The translations under genes were made by a program, and so were the position numbers. DNA of 18,190 nt from Clostridia bacterium. Its GTDB lineage: Bacteria; Bacillota; Clostridia; UMGS1810. A model generated the notes under the pieces. It was not told the origin of the DNA. It did not search any database and saw nothing but the letters and a program-made list of their open reading frames with translations. Each line of letters starts with the position of its first letter. The stretch's first letter is position 1. The stretch is from positions 1 to 18,190 of the forward strand of contig JAFVSB010000107.1 of assembly GCA_017503945.1 (NCBI GenBank), written 5' to 3'. Shown here in pieces: positions 1 through 6,800 of the stretch.

Positions 1-2
1 AA

Positions 3-998
3 TCAAATTTCCTTGCCGAAAATGATGCCATCACATCTCAGATTAAGGCAATAGAGCAAGAGATTAGTCAGGCAGCATCCAATAGCGAAGAGCTCACAAA
101 AATTATCGGCGAAAACACCCAGGCCTATGACCTTGCATCAAAAAAACTTGTAGAGGCTCAAAAGCAGCTCAAAGAGCAAAACGAGGCCATATATGTGCTG
201 CAGCTTGAAGTGTCGCGCATTGAAAACCAAAACTCCAAGCTCGAAATGGAAGTAGAGCATGTGACAACTAAGCTCTGGGATGAATATGAGCTCACCTACA
301 ATGCAGCACTCCAGTACAAGCGCGACGATTTTAACATGGTTGCTTCTCAAAAAGAAGCCGCATCACTGCGCGCTCAGATAAAGGCTCTTGGCAACATCAA
401 CATCGACTCTATTGAGCAATACAAAGAAGTCAAAGAACGCTTTGATTTCCTCTCATCTCAAAAAGCCGATCTTGACGAAACCAAGAAAAAGCTTGAAGGC
501 ATCATCAAAGAAATGCAGACCATAATGGTGCGCCAGTTCAAGGAGAGCTTTGAGATTATTCGCAATCAGTTTGACATAGTGTTCAAGGCGCTCTTCGGCG
601 GCGGCACGGGCATACTCTCGCTCACCGATCCCGACAATGTTCTTGAAAGCGGCATCGACATAGAGGTGCAGCCTCCGGGCAAAAAGCTGCAAAACATGAT
701 GGCTCTCTCGGGCGGCGAGCGTGCGCTTTCAGCCATTGCGCTCCTGTTTTCTGTGCTCGAAGTGCGCCCCACACCTTTTTGCATACTCGACGAGGTCGAA
801 GCAGCCCTTGATGATAACAATGTATATCGTTTTGCTGACTACATCAAAAAATACAGCCGCAAAACTCAGTTCATAGTGGTGACTCACCGTAGAGGCACTA
901 TGGAATCTGCTGACATCATGTATGGTGTCACCATGCAGGAAAAGGGTGTATCTAAGCTGCTCAAGCTTAAGTTTGAAGATTTGGAGGAATATAACTAA
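3..998 (+). CDS. smc: Chromosome segregation ATPase SMC, C-terminal part (5' end outside window)
   Basis: This is the distal part of the SMC protein, which with ScpA/ScpB compacts and segregates the chromosome. The frame is open from the left edge of the window, so the N-terminal head and hinge are not visible. The first ~100 residues are Lys/Glu/Gln-rich and heptad-like, as expected for the returning coiled-coil arm. The C-terminal ATPase head follows. It has the ABC signature LSGGERALSAIAL, a Walker B strand and D-loop (FCILDEVEAALDD) and the switch histidine in VVTHRRGTM. The GTG at 195 is an internal codon, not a start. The stop TAA at 996-998 overlaps the ftsY ATG by one base, so the two genes are translationally adjacent. 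This smc-ftsY pairing is standard in Firmicutes. Confidence 0.97.
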   Translation, partial: SNFLAENDAITSQIKAIEQEISQAASNSEELTKIIGENTQAYDLASKKLVEAQKQLKEQNEAIYVLQLEVSRIENQNSKLEMEVEHVTTKLWDEYELTYNAALQYKRDDFNMVASQKEAASLRAQIKALGNINIDSIEQYKEVKERFDFLSSQKADLDETKKKLEGIIKEMQTIMVRQFKESFEIIRNQFDIVFKALFGGGTGILSLTDPDNVLESGIDIEVQPPGKKLQNMMALSGGERALSAIALLFSVLEVRPTPFCILDEVEAALDDNNVYRFADYIKKYSRKTQFIVVTHRRGTMESADIMYGVTMQEKGVSKLLKLKFEDLEEYN

Positions 999-2110
999 TG
1001 GCACTCAAAAATAAATTTGGCAAATTTTTTGGTTTTGGCAAAGAAGACTCCGATGTTCACACAGACGAAGTAACAGACCAAGTGCAGGAAACTGCACAAG
1101 ATGTCATCGATGAATGTGCCGATACGCCGGCACCCATAGAAATGACAGAGCCGCAAGACCAATTATCTGAGAGTGAAGAGCAGGCTGGTGAAGCAGGCAA
1201 AAAAGGCTTTTTTGCCAAGCTCAAAGATGGGCTTTCCAAAACACGCGACTCTTTCAATTCCAAGCTCGACAATGTGCTCTCTGTGTTCAAAAAGGTAGAC
1301 GAAGAGCTTTTTGAAGAGCTCGAAGAAGCTCTCATCATGGCAGATGTGGGTGTTGACACATCGCTCTACATCATAGGTGAGCTTCGCAAAAAGGTCAAAG
1401 AAAACAAAATCACCGAGACCGAACAGGTCAAAGGTGCCATTGAAGAGATAGTGTCAGAGCTTCTTTGCAAAAATGACAACACCATCAACACCTCCACAAA
1501 GCCATCGGTCATAATGGTCATTGGCGTAAACGGTGTTGGCAAGACCACATCAATTGGCAAGCTTGCCTCACGCTACACACATAATGGCAAAAAGGTTATC
1601 CTCGGCGCTGCCGACACCTTCCGTGCCGCGGCAATCGACCAGCTCCAGATATGGGCAGACCGTTCAGGTGTTGAAATAGTGAAGCATCAGGAAGGCTCCG
1701 ACCCCGCGTCGGTTGTGTTTGACACCATAGCAGCCGCCAAATCGCGCGGCTCGGATGTCATAATTTTAGACACCGCAGGCAGACTCCACAACAAGAAAAA
1801 CCTCATGGATGAGCTTGCCAAGATATCGCGCATCATTGAGCGCGAGCTTCCAGATTCATCGATAGAAACCCTACTCGTGCTCGATGCCACCACAGGTCAG
1901 AATGCGGTCAATCAGGCAAAGCTGTTCTCCGAGGCTGCCTCCATCAGCGGTCTCATTCTCACCAAGCTCGACGGCAGTGCCAAGGGCGGCATTGTGCTTG
2001 CCATTTCGCATGAGCAAAACATTCCCGTAAAGCTCGTGGGGGTGGGCGAGGGCATAGACGATCTGCAGGATTTTGCACCCGCTGATTTTGCAAAGGCACT
2101 ATTTGAATGA
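998..2110 (+). CDS. ftsY: Signal recognition particle receptor FtsY
   Basis: FtsY is the SRP receptor GTPase. It docks Ffh-ribosome complexes at the membrane and hands nascent chains to SecYEG. The 370 residues start with a basic, Phe-rich segment (MALKNKFGKFFGFG), then a long acidic stretch (about residues 17-70), as in the FtsY A domain. The N domain follows. The G domain has the P-loop GVNGVGKTT (176-184), the insertion-box-type sequence AADTFRAAAIDQL, DTAGR (258-262) and TKLDG (322-326), ending in the family-typical VGVGEGIDDLQDF. The ATG shares its first base with the last base of the smc stop codon. The start of the reading frame and the overlap fix the N-terminus. The smc-ftsY transcript probably ends at the hairpin at 2300-2347. 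Confidence 0.98.
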   Translation: MALKNKFGKFFGFGKEDSDVHTDEVTDQVQETAQDVIDECADTPAPIEMTEPQDQLSESEEQAGEAGKKGFFAKLKDGLSKTRDSFNSKLDNVLSVFKKVDEELFEELEEALIMADVGVDTSLYIIGELRKKVKENKITETEQVKGAIEEIVSELLCKNDNTINTSTKPSVIMVIGVNGVGKTTSIGKLASRYTHNGKKVILGAADTFRAAAIDQLQIWADRSGVEIVKHQEGSDPASVVFDTIAAAKSRGSDVIILDTAGRLHNKKNLMDELAKISRIIERELPDSSIETLLVLDATTGQNAVNQAKLFSEAASISGLILTKLDGSAKGGIVLAISHEQNIPVKLVGVGEGIDDLQDFAPADFAKALFE

Positions 2111-2124
2111 TAAGAGTGAATTCC

Positions 2125-2273
2125 AACTTAGAGCATATATCTTCGAAAGTTGGGCTTCGCCTGCGGCTGCAGAGACTTTCTCCGACATATGCTCTAAGTT
2201 TCATCGAAAAACACTCCAAAAGTTAGGCTTTGCCTGCGGCTGCAGAGGCTTTCTCCGATAAACGCTTTAAGTT
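2125..2273. repeat. Palindrome plus two 54-bp imperfect direct repeats downstream of ftsY
   Basis: Two 54-bp copies lie at 2147-2200 and 2220-2273, identical at 47 of 54 positions by my count. Both carry the block GCCTGCGGCTGCAGAG followed by CTTTCTCCGA. The first copy lies inside a larger palindrome: 2125-2138 (AACTTAGAGCATAT) is perfectly complementary to 2187-2200, with an inner six-base pair GAAAGT/ACTTTC (2145-2150 and 2175-2180). This gives a long interrupted hairpin. Short open frames cross the repeats on both strands, but none has a convincing ribosome binding site. The region looks like a REP-like or small mobile repeat inserted between the ftsY stop and its terminator. Confidence 0.75.
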
Positions 2274-2299
2274 ATAGCACAAAAATAACCAAAAAAGTT

Positions 2300-2347
2300 C
2301 AAAGATAAAGCAATTTTTTAACCAAAGTGCTTTATCTTTGTTTTTTT
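2300..2347 (+). terminator. Rho-independent terminator of smc-ftsY
   Basis: A 13-bp perfect stem, CAAAGATAAAGCA (2300-2312) with TGCTTTATCTTTG (2328-2340), is followed by seven T residues. It lies beyond the 54-bp repeats and just before a new promoter, so it separates the smc-ftsY transcript from ylxM-ffh. Confidence 0.85.
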
Positions 2348-2359
2348 CATATTTTTTTG

Positions 2360-2388
2360 TTGACAAAGCATACAAAATATATTATCAT
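2360..2388 (+). promoter_or_regulatory. Sigma-A-type promoter for ylxM-ffh
   Basis: The -35 element TTGACA (2360-2365) is a perfect consensus. A 17-bp spacer leads to TATCAT (2383-2388). The promoter sits between a strong terminator and the ylxM ribosome binding site, so it probably drives ylxM-ffh and the ribosomal genes beyond. Confidence 0.8.
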
Positions 2389-2437
2389 ATGTGTGTAAAG
2401 TGATTTGCTTTACACTGCCGCCAAAGGAGGAAAGCCG

Positions 2438-2764
2438 ATGAAAAATTTGCAGGTTGCATACCTTCTCGATTTTTATGGCAATCTTTTTGGTGATAAGCAG
2501 CGCGAAATTCTCGAGATGTATTATCAGGAAGATATGTCTCTTTCAGAAATAGCCGCCACCGTGGGCATCACGCGCCAAGGTGTGTATGACAACATCCGCC
2601 GCGGCGAAAAAGAAATTCTCTCTCTTGAATCAAGGCTCTGCCTTATGGACAGATTCGTGGAGATATCGCGCTCGCTTGATTCAATAGAGCAAATCCTCAA
2701 ATCCGAGTCGGTCACAGATGAAAGAGTGTACAGTGCACTTGCTGACATTCGCAGTAAAATATAA
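2438..2764 (+). CDS. ylxM: YlxM-family putative helix-turn-helix protein, SRP accessory factor
   Basis: This 108-residue protein belongs to the YlxM/UPF0122 family, which is encoded immediately upstream of ffh in Firmicutes and is linked to SRP function. A sigma-factor-like helix-turn-helix covers about residues 17-55. It has the recognisable DMSLSEIAATVGITRQGVYD, in which LSEIA...GITRQGVY is the family signature. A helical tail follows. The start at 2438 is chosen because AAAGGAGGAAA lies just upstream. An upstream in-frame start at 2405 would include that binding site within the coding region. The ffh start follows 27 bases after the stop, consistent with co-transcription. Whether it binds DNA or modulates the Ffh ribonucleoprotein cannot be decided from sequence. 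Confidence 0.95.
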   Translation: MKNLQVAYLLDFYGNLFGDKQREILEMYYQEDMSLSEIAATVGITRQGVYDNIRRGEKEILSLESRLCLMDRFVEISRSLDSIEQILKSESVTDERVYSALADIRSKI

Positions 2765-2791
2765 TTCTGAAATACAGAAAGGAGCAGCGCT

Positions 2792-4132
2792 ATGGCTTTT
2801 GAAAATCTTGCAGACAAACTCCAGCAGACCTTCAAAAAACTCAGAGGCAAAGGCAAAATCAACGAAGCAGACCTCAAAGCGGCCATGCGCGAAGTCAAGC
2901 TCGCTCTGCTCGAGGCCGATGTCAACTTCAAGGTTGTAAAAGACTTTATAAGCTCCGTTTCCGAAAAGGCACTGGGCACAGGAGTGCTCGAAAGCCTTAC
3001 CCCGGGTCAGCAGGTCATCAAGATAGTTAACGAAGAGCTCACTGCCCTCATGGGAAGCGAAGCCAAAAAAATCAACTTCTCTTCCAAATCACCCACCATC
3101 ATAATGATGGTCGGCTTGCAGGGTGCAGGTAAGACCACCACATCTGCCAAGATAGGCGGCCTTTTAAAAAAGCAGGGCAAGCGCCCGCTTCTTGCCGCGT
3201 GCGATGTGTATCGCCCCGCTGCCAGAAAGCAGCTGCAGGTGGTAGGTCAGCAGCTCGATATTCCCGTTTTTTCCATAGACGATTCCAACGATGCCGTGCA
3301 CATTGCCTCGCAGTGTGTGGAGCATGCAAAGCGCCACGGCAATGATGTTGTAATCATAGACACCGCAGGTCGTCTTCATCTCAACGAAGAGCTCATGGAC
3401 GAACTGCTTAATATCAAACAAAGCGTCAACCCTGCCGAAATTTTGCTTGTGCTTGACGCAATGACAGGTCAGGACGCAGTCAATGTGGCATCGGCATTCG
3501 ATGAAAAGCTCGATGTTACGGGCATAGTCCTCACCAAGCTCGATGGTGACACCCGAGGCGGTGCAGCACTTTCGGTCAGAGCAGTCACAGGCAAGCCCAT
3601 CAAGCTCATAGGTCAGGGCGAAAAGCTCACCGATATGGACTGGTTCTATCCCGACCGCATGGCATCGCGAATCCTTGGTATGGGCGATGTGCTCTCTCTC
3701 ATCGACAAGGCTCAGCAGGCTTTCGACGAAAAGCAGGCAGCCGAGCTTGAGCAAAAAATACTAAAGCAGCAGTTCACTCTCGATGATTATCTTGCCCAGA
3801 TGCAGCAGATGAAAAAGATGGGCCCCCTTCAGGACCTTCTCAAAATGGTGCCGGGAGTCGATGCCAAGGCTCTTTCTTCTGCCAATATCGACGAGCGTAA
3901 GCTTGGCCGCATCGAAGCTATGATAACATCAATGACCAAGAAGGAACGCGCAAATCCGTCAATTCTCAACTCAAGCCGCAAAAAGCGTATTGCCGACGGC
4001 AGCGGCACCAAGGTGCAAGAGGTCAACATGTTTCTAAAGCAGTTTGACCAAATGCAAAAAATGATGAAACAATTCAGTAATCCGAAAAAGATGAAGCGCC
4101 TCACAGGCGGCTTTGGTAATCTTTTCAGATAA
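2792..4132 (+). CDS. ffh: Signal recognition particle GTPase Ffh (SRP54)
   Basis: Ffh binds SRP RNA and the signal sequences of nascent chains, then delivers them to FtsY. The 446 residues have the full NG-M layout. The N domain opens with MAFENLADKLQQTFKKLRGKG. The G domain carries GLQGAGKTT (108-116), the CDVYRPAARKQL insertion-box region, DTAGR (190-194) and TKLDG (248-252). A linker (LIGQGEKLTDMDWFYPDRM) leads to the methionine-rich M domain from about residue 300, with many Met residues in its final third and the RNA-binding stretch around SGTKVQEVNMFLKQF. The binding site AAAGGAG (2778-2784) places the start at ATG 2792. The 4.5S/SRP RNA gene is not in this window. Confidence 0.98.
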   Translation: MAFENLADKLQQTFKKLRGKGKINEADLKAAMREVKLALLEADVNFKVVKDFISSVSEKALGTGVLESLTPGQQVIKIVNEELTALMGSEAKKINFSSKSPTIIMMVGLQGAGKTTTSAKIGGLLKKQGKRPLLAACDVYRPAARKQLQVVGQQLDIPVFSIDDSNDAVHIASQCVEHAKRHGNDVVIIDTAGRLHLNEELMDELLNIKQSVNPAEILLVLDAMTGQDAVNVASAFDEKLDVTGIVLTKLDGDTRGGAALSVRAVTGKPIKLIGQGEKLTDMDWFYPDRMASRILGMGDVLSLIDKAQQAFDEKQAAELEQKILKQQFTLDDYLAQMQQMKKMGPLQDLLKMVPGVDAKALSSANIDERKLGRIEAMITSMTKKERANPSILNSSRKKRIADGSGTKVQEVNMFLKQFDQMQKMMKQFSNPKKMKRLTGGFGNLFR

Positions 4133-4167
4133 AATTTATTAAGAAAAAATACGGAGGTGAATTTAAA

Positions 4168-4410
4168 ATGGTAAAAATTCGTTTAAAAAGAATGGGTGCT
4201 AAGAAAACTCCTTTCTACAGAATCGTAGTTGCTGATTCAAGATATCCCAGAGATGGCAGATTCATTGAACAGATTGGCACATACAATCCTCTTACAGACC
4301 CCTCTACAATCAATGTAGACAATGAAAAAGCTGCTAAATGGCTCGCTCAGGGTGCACAGCCCACAGACACTGTAAAAGAGATTCTCAAAATCAGCGGTGC
4401 TATAAAGTAA
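4168..4410 (+). CDS. rpsP: 30S ribosomal protein S16
   Basis: This is S16, a primary-binding protein of the 30S body. Its 80 residues match the family length and begin with the hallmark MVKIRLKRMGAKKTPFYRIV, followed by DSRYPRDGRFIEQIGTYNP. The strong site GGAGGTGA (4153-4160) precedes the ATG by seven bases. The codons favour AGA for arginine more than the neighbouring ffh gene does, as expected for a highly expressed gene. It sits between ffh and the KH-domain gene, as in Bacillus subtilis. No separate promoter is obvious in the 35-base gap, so it probably relies on read-through from the ylxM-ffh promoter. Confidence 0.98.
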   Translation: MVKIRLKRMGAKKTPFYRIVVADSRYPRDGRFIEQIGTYNPLTDPSTINVDNEKAAKWLAQGAQPTDTVKEILKISGAIK

Positions 4411-4430
4411 TTTAGCGGGAGGCTAAGCAA

Positions 4431-4661
4431 ATGAAAGAACTATTGGAATTTATTGCAAAATCTCTCGTTGACTTTCCCGATGATGTCTATGTGACTGAGT
4501 CCGAGAGTGGTTCTTCAACCGTGCTCGAGCTTCATGTCAACGATTCCGACATGGGCAAAGTAATAGGCAAGCAGGGCAGAATTGCAAAGTCAATCCGCGC
4601 CGTAATCAAAGCTTGCGCAAGCAGAGAAAACAAAAAAGTTATTGTAGAGATTGTACAATAA
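4431..4661 (+). CDS. khpA: KH-domain RNA-binding protein KhpA (YlqC)
   Basis: This 76-residue protein is a single KH domain of the YlqC/KhpA family. Family members bind RNA together with KhpB/Jag and affect cell elongation and translation control in Gram-positives. The KH core is visible as VNDSDMGKVIGKQGRIAKSI, containing the GxxG loop (GKQG) and the flanking helices. GGGAGG at 4417-4422 marks the start at ATG 4431, 20 bases after the rpsP stop. In Bacillus this gene is followed by ylqD and rimM. Here ylqD is absent and a 276-bp repeat element lies downstream instead. Confidence 0.96.
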   Translation: MKELLEFIAKSLVDFPDDVYVTESESGSSTVLELHVNDSDMGKVIGKQGRIAKSIRAVIKACASRENKKVIVEIVQ

Positions 4662-4664
4662 CAT

Positions 4665-4940
4665 TAGCCGAAAGAGAATGATCCGAATTCCGATTTTAAG
4701 ATACAAAAATTGCCCTTATCCTCACCAAAATGCTCGCTAATCCGTCAGGATTACCTGCGCTTTTGGCTTGATAATAACAATTTTTGATAATCTTAAAATT
4801 CTTTGACCCAAAAACCAAGTATTTTTGAGGAGTTTTAGGTGCGGAGGACGAAGGAAGGCTGACGCCTTTCAAGGACGACAATCCTAAAAATACCGAAAAT
4901 ACTGGTTTTTGGGCGGGTTCGGATTACTCTCTTTCGGCTA
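4665..4940. mobile_element. MITE-like branched inverted-repeat element bounded by TA
   Basis: The khpA-rimM gap (342 bases) is filled mainly by this non-coding element. Its 23-base ends (4665-4687 and 4918-4940) are inverted repeats matching at 21 of 23 positions, beginning TAGCCGAAAGAGA and ending TCTCTTTCGGCTA. The TA at each end fits the target duplication of Tc1/mariner or IS630-type elements. Inside are two further long arms. One pairs 4692-4712 with 4778-4801 and is capped by TAATCC-GTCA-GGATTA. The other pairs 4807-4839 with 4883-4913 and is capped by GGAAGGC-TGAC-GCCTTTC. The result is a three-arm fold. A 61-codon frame on the minus strand follows the repeat sequence and is unlikely to be a gene. 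A structured RNA is an alternative reading. Confidence 0.72.
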
Positions 4941-4941
4941 C

Positions 4942-4978
4942 TAAGAGGTTTTAAATCAGTTTGATTTAAAACCTCTTA
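4942..4978. repeat. Perfect 17-bp palindromic hairpin before rimM
   Basis: TAAGAGGTTTTAAATCA (4942-4958) and its exact complement (4962-4978) flank a three-base GTT loop. It starts two bases after the MITE-like element and ends 12 bases before the rimM ribosome binding site. No clear T-run follows. It could be a weak terminator, a transcript-end or processing hairpin, or part of the insertion target. Confidence 0.7.
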
Positions 4979-5003
4979 AGCTATATTTCCAAGGAGAAAT
5001 ATT

Positions 5004-5501
5004 ATGGATAATATGATAGATATAGGTCAGATTGTCAACACCCACGGTCTTCGTGGTGAGGTAAAGGTAACCCCTCGCACCGACTACCCCGAATTTTTTG
5101 AAGAAATAAGCGGAGTGTACACAGATGACGGCACCTATTTTAAAATAACAGGCATCAAATATCACAAATCATCGGTTATCCTCAAGTTAAAGGGCATAAA
5201 CACAGTGGAAGAAGCTGACCGCATGAGGCAAAAGGTGCTATATGTAGATAGAGCCATTTTTGACTCACTGCCCGAGGGCACATATCTTGTTGCCGATATA
5301 ATAGGCCTTGAAGTAAAAGATGCAAATCAAAGCTACGGCTTTATTACCGATGTTTTCCAGACCGGCAGCAACGATGTGTATACCGTAGAAGCCAAAGGCT
5401 CCTCGCCCATCTATGTGCCTGCCCTCAAATCCGTTATCAAAGAAATTAATATCGCTGAAAAATATATGCTCGTAGAACTTCCCGAAGGGTTGCTTGACTG
5501 A
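5004..5501 (+). CDS. rimM: Ribosome maturation factor RimM (16S rRNA processing)
   Basis: RimM assists assembly of the 30S head, acting around protein S19 and the 3' domain of 16S rRNA. The 165 residues begin with the family signature IGQIVNTHGLRGEVKV and include the N-terminal beta-barrel end RQKVLYVDR. A PRC-barrel-like C-terminal half follows, with DIIGLEVKD, YTVEAKG, YVPALKSVIKEI and the terminal LPEGLLD. AAGGAG at 4991-4996 supports ATG 5004. An in-frame ATG at codon 4 is a less likely alternative. It is followed almost immediately by trmD, the usual rimM-trmD pair. The nearest upstream DNA is the hairpin and MITE-like element, so its promoter is unclear. Confidence 0.96.
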   Translation: MDNMIDIGQIVNTHGLRGEVKVTPRTDYPEFFEEISGVYTDDGTYFKITGIKYHKSSVILKLKGINTVEEADRMRQKVLYVDRAIFDSLPEGTYLVADIIGLEVKDANQSYGFITDVFQTGSNDVYTVEAKGSSPIYVPALKSVIKEINIAEKYMLVELPEGLLD

Positions 5502-5502
5502 T

Positions 5503-6240
5503 ATGAATTTCCACATTCTCACCCTTTTTCCCGAAATGTTTGGCGGTGTGCTTCATTCCAGCATGCTTGGCAGAGCCGAGGAAAAAGGCATATTAAAATT
5601 TAACCTGGTGAATATCCGTGACTTTAGCGGCAACAAACACAACCGTGTAGACGACGCCCCCTATGGCGGCGGCAGAGGCATGGTTATGCAGGCTCCGCCT
5701 GTGTATGATGCATATGAAAGCGTTGTGCAGTCGCTGAAAGCTAAGCCTTATGTTATTCACATGTCGCCCAAGGGCAGCGTGCTCACTCAGCAAAAGGCCA
5801 TAGAGCTTTCGCAAAAAGATGACATCGTCATTTTGTGCGGTCACTATGAGGGCATCGACCAAAGAGTCATCGACGAAATAGTCGATGAAGAAATCTCCAT
5901 TGGTGACTATGTGCTCACAGGCGGCGAGATTCCCGCAATGACGCTCATCGACTGTGTGAGCCGAATGATCGACGGCGTGCTTTCCAATGAAGACAGCTTC
6001 ACCGATGAATCCCACTATGACGGCCTTTTGGAATATCCTCACTACACAAGACCGCCAGAGTTTCACGGGCGCACTGTGCCCGAGGTGCTTCTTTCGGGCG
6101 ATCATGCGCGCATTGCCGCGTGGAGGAGGCGAGAGTCAATTCTCATAACCAAAGAAAAACGCCCCGATATGTACGCTCGCAATGCCGATATTTATGAAAG
6201 TGAACTCAATCCTCCGCCCAAACGCAGGAGAAAAAGGTAA
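5503..6240 (+). CDS. trmD: tRNA (guanine-N1)-methyltransferase TrmD
   Basis: TrmD methylates G37 next to the anticodon using S-adenosylmethionine, which prevents +1 frameshifting. It is a trefoil-knot (SPOUT) enzyme. The 245 residues show MNFHILTLFPEMF at the start, VDDAPYGGGRGMVM (50-62), the active-site knot segment YVLTGGEIPAM (138-144 core) and YPHYTRPPEFHG near the C-terminal domain. The ATG at 5503 is chosen: it lies one base after the rimM stop codon, and the binding site GAAGGG (5484-5489) is at a usable distance. An in-frame TTG at 5494 inside rimM is too close to that site. The tail is very basic (PPPKRRRKR). Confidence 0.97.
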   Translation: MNFHILTLFPEMFGGVLHSSMLGRAEEKGILKFNLVNIRDFSGNKHNRVDDAPYGGGRGMVMQAPPVYDAYESVVQSLKAKPYVIHMSPKGSVLTQQKAIELSQKDDIVILCGHYEGIDQRVIDEIVDEEISIGDYVLTGGEIPAMTLIDCVSRMIDGVLSNEDSFTDESHYDGLLEYPHYTRPPEFHGRTVPEVLLSGDHARIAAWRRRESILITKEKRPDMYARNADIYESELNPPPKRRRKR

Positions 6241-6265
6241 CTTTTCACAAAATTGAAAAAAAATC

Positions 6266-6294
6266 TTGCATTTTCACAAAATGTGTGATATTAT
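6266..6294 (+). promoter_or_regulatory. Promoter for rplS
   Basis: TTGCAT (6266-6271), a 17-bp spacer and TATTAT (6289-6294) make a good sigma-A-type promoter 26 bases after trmD. A 12-bp sequence, TTTTCACAAAAT, occurs at 6242-6253 and again inside the spacer at 6271-6282. Confidence 0.72.
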
Positions 6295-6301
6295 ATACAT
6301 C

Positions 6302-6390
6302 GTATATGGGTGGTCCTCTGTGGACACGGCTTTTTAAAAGCTGTATATTTCCTTTTCCGCACGAACGCCTTTAAGAGAGGAGAAAATAAA
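6302..6390 (+). promoter_or_regulatory. Structured 5' leader of rplS, probable L19 autoregulatory leader
   Basis: Between the predicted transcription start and the rplS ATG is a leader of about 90 bases with two adjacent hairpins. The first is GTCC (6313-6316) with GGAC (6322-6325). The second is ACGGCTTTT (6326-6334) with AAAAGCTGT (6336-6344), containing one G-U pair, with its innermost pairs opening as the loop. Ribosomal protein L19 leaders are a known Firmicutes regulatory RNA class in which L19 is thought to control its own synthesis. I infer membership from position and structure, not from a model match. The binding site GAGAGGAG lies at 6375-6382. Confidence 0.55.
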
Positions 6391-6732
6391 ATGAACATTA
6401 TCGAAAGCTTAACAAGCGATCAGATCAGAACAGACCTTCCTGCTTTTAATGTTGGTGACACTGTAAAAGTTCATGTTAAAATCATCGAAGGCAACAGAGA
6501 AAGAATCCAGGTTTTTGAAGGCACAGTTATCGCTAAGAAACACGGCGGTATTCAGGAAACCTTCACCGTTAGACGTATCTCCTACGGTGTAGGCGTTGAG
6601 AGAACCTTCCCTGTGAACTCTCCCAAGATTGCGAAAATCGAAATCACCAGACGCGGTAAAGTTAGAAGAGCTAAACTCTACTATCTGCGTGACAGAGTTG
6701 GTAAAGCAACCAAGGTTAAAGAAAAGAAATAA
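6391..6732 (+). CDS. rplS: 50S ribosomal protein L19
   Basis: L19 sits at the 30S-50S interface of the large subunit. The 113 residues match the family length and contain the diagnostic FNVGDTVKVHVKIIEGNRER, FEGTVIAKKHGG, TFTVRRISYGVGVERTFP and the basic RRGKVRRAKLYYLRDRVGK. The start at ATG 6391 follows GAGAGGAG. The frame is open back to 6310, but the extra residues there are hydrophobic and foreign to L19, and they lie in the structured leader. Arginine codons are mainly AGA, unlike the surrounding genes, as for rpsP. The gene forms its own unit, with a promoter at 6266 and a terminator at 6743. Confidence 0.98.
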   Translation: MNIIESLTSDQIRTDLPAFNVGDTVKVHVKIIEGNRERIQVFEGTVIAKKHGGIQETFTVRRISYGVGVERTFPVNSPKIAKIEITRRGKVRRAKLYYLRDRVGKATKVKEKK

Positions 6733-6742
6733 GCATTTCAGG

Positions 6743-6780
6743 TCGGAAGGTTTTTGTATAAACCTTCCGATTGTTCTATT
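6743..6780 (+). terminator. Hairpin terminator after rplS
   Basis: TCGGAAGGTTT (6743-6753) pairs perfectly with 6760-6770 around a six-base loop. The following stretch is T-rich but interrupted (TTGTTCTATT), so termination may be partial. That would leave lepB expressed by read-through. Confidence 0.7.
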
Positions 6781-6800
6781 CTGATTTTGAAAGGAAATTT

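Noticed and set aside
2073..2261. A short plus-strand frame running from ftsY into the 54-bp repeats
   Set aside because: It has no ribosome binding site of its own, and its repeated amino acid pattern simply reflects the DNA repeats.
2125..2273. CRISPR array
   Set aside because: There are only two diverged copies with a 19-base gap. No array or cas gene is present.
3164..3754. A 196-codon open frame on the minus strand inside ffh
   Set aside because: It lies wholly within a confidently identified gene, has low-complexity His/Cys-rich translation and no family resemblance. It is a shadow of ffh codon usage.
4696..4881. A 61-codon minus-strand frame inside the inverted-repeat element
   Set aside because: Its sequence is dictated by the paired arms, and it matches no family I know, so it is unlikely to be a real gene.
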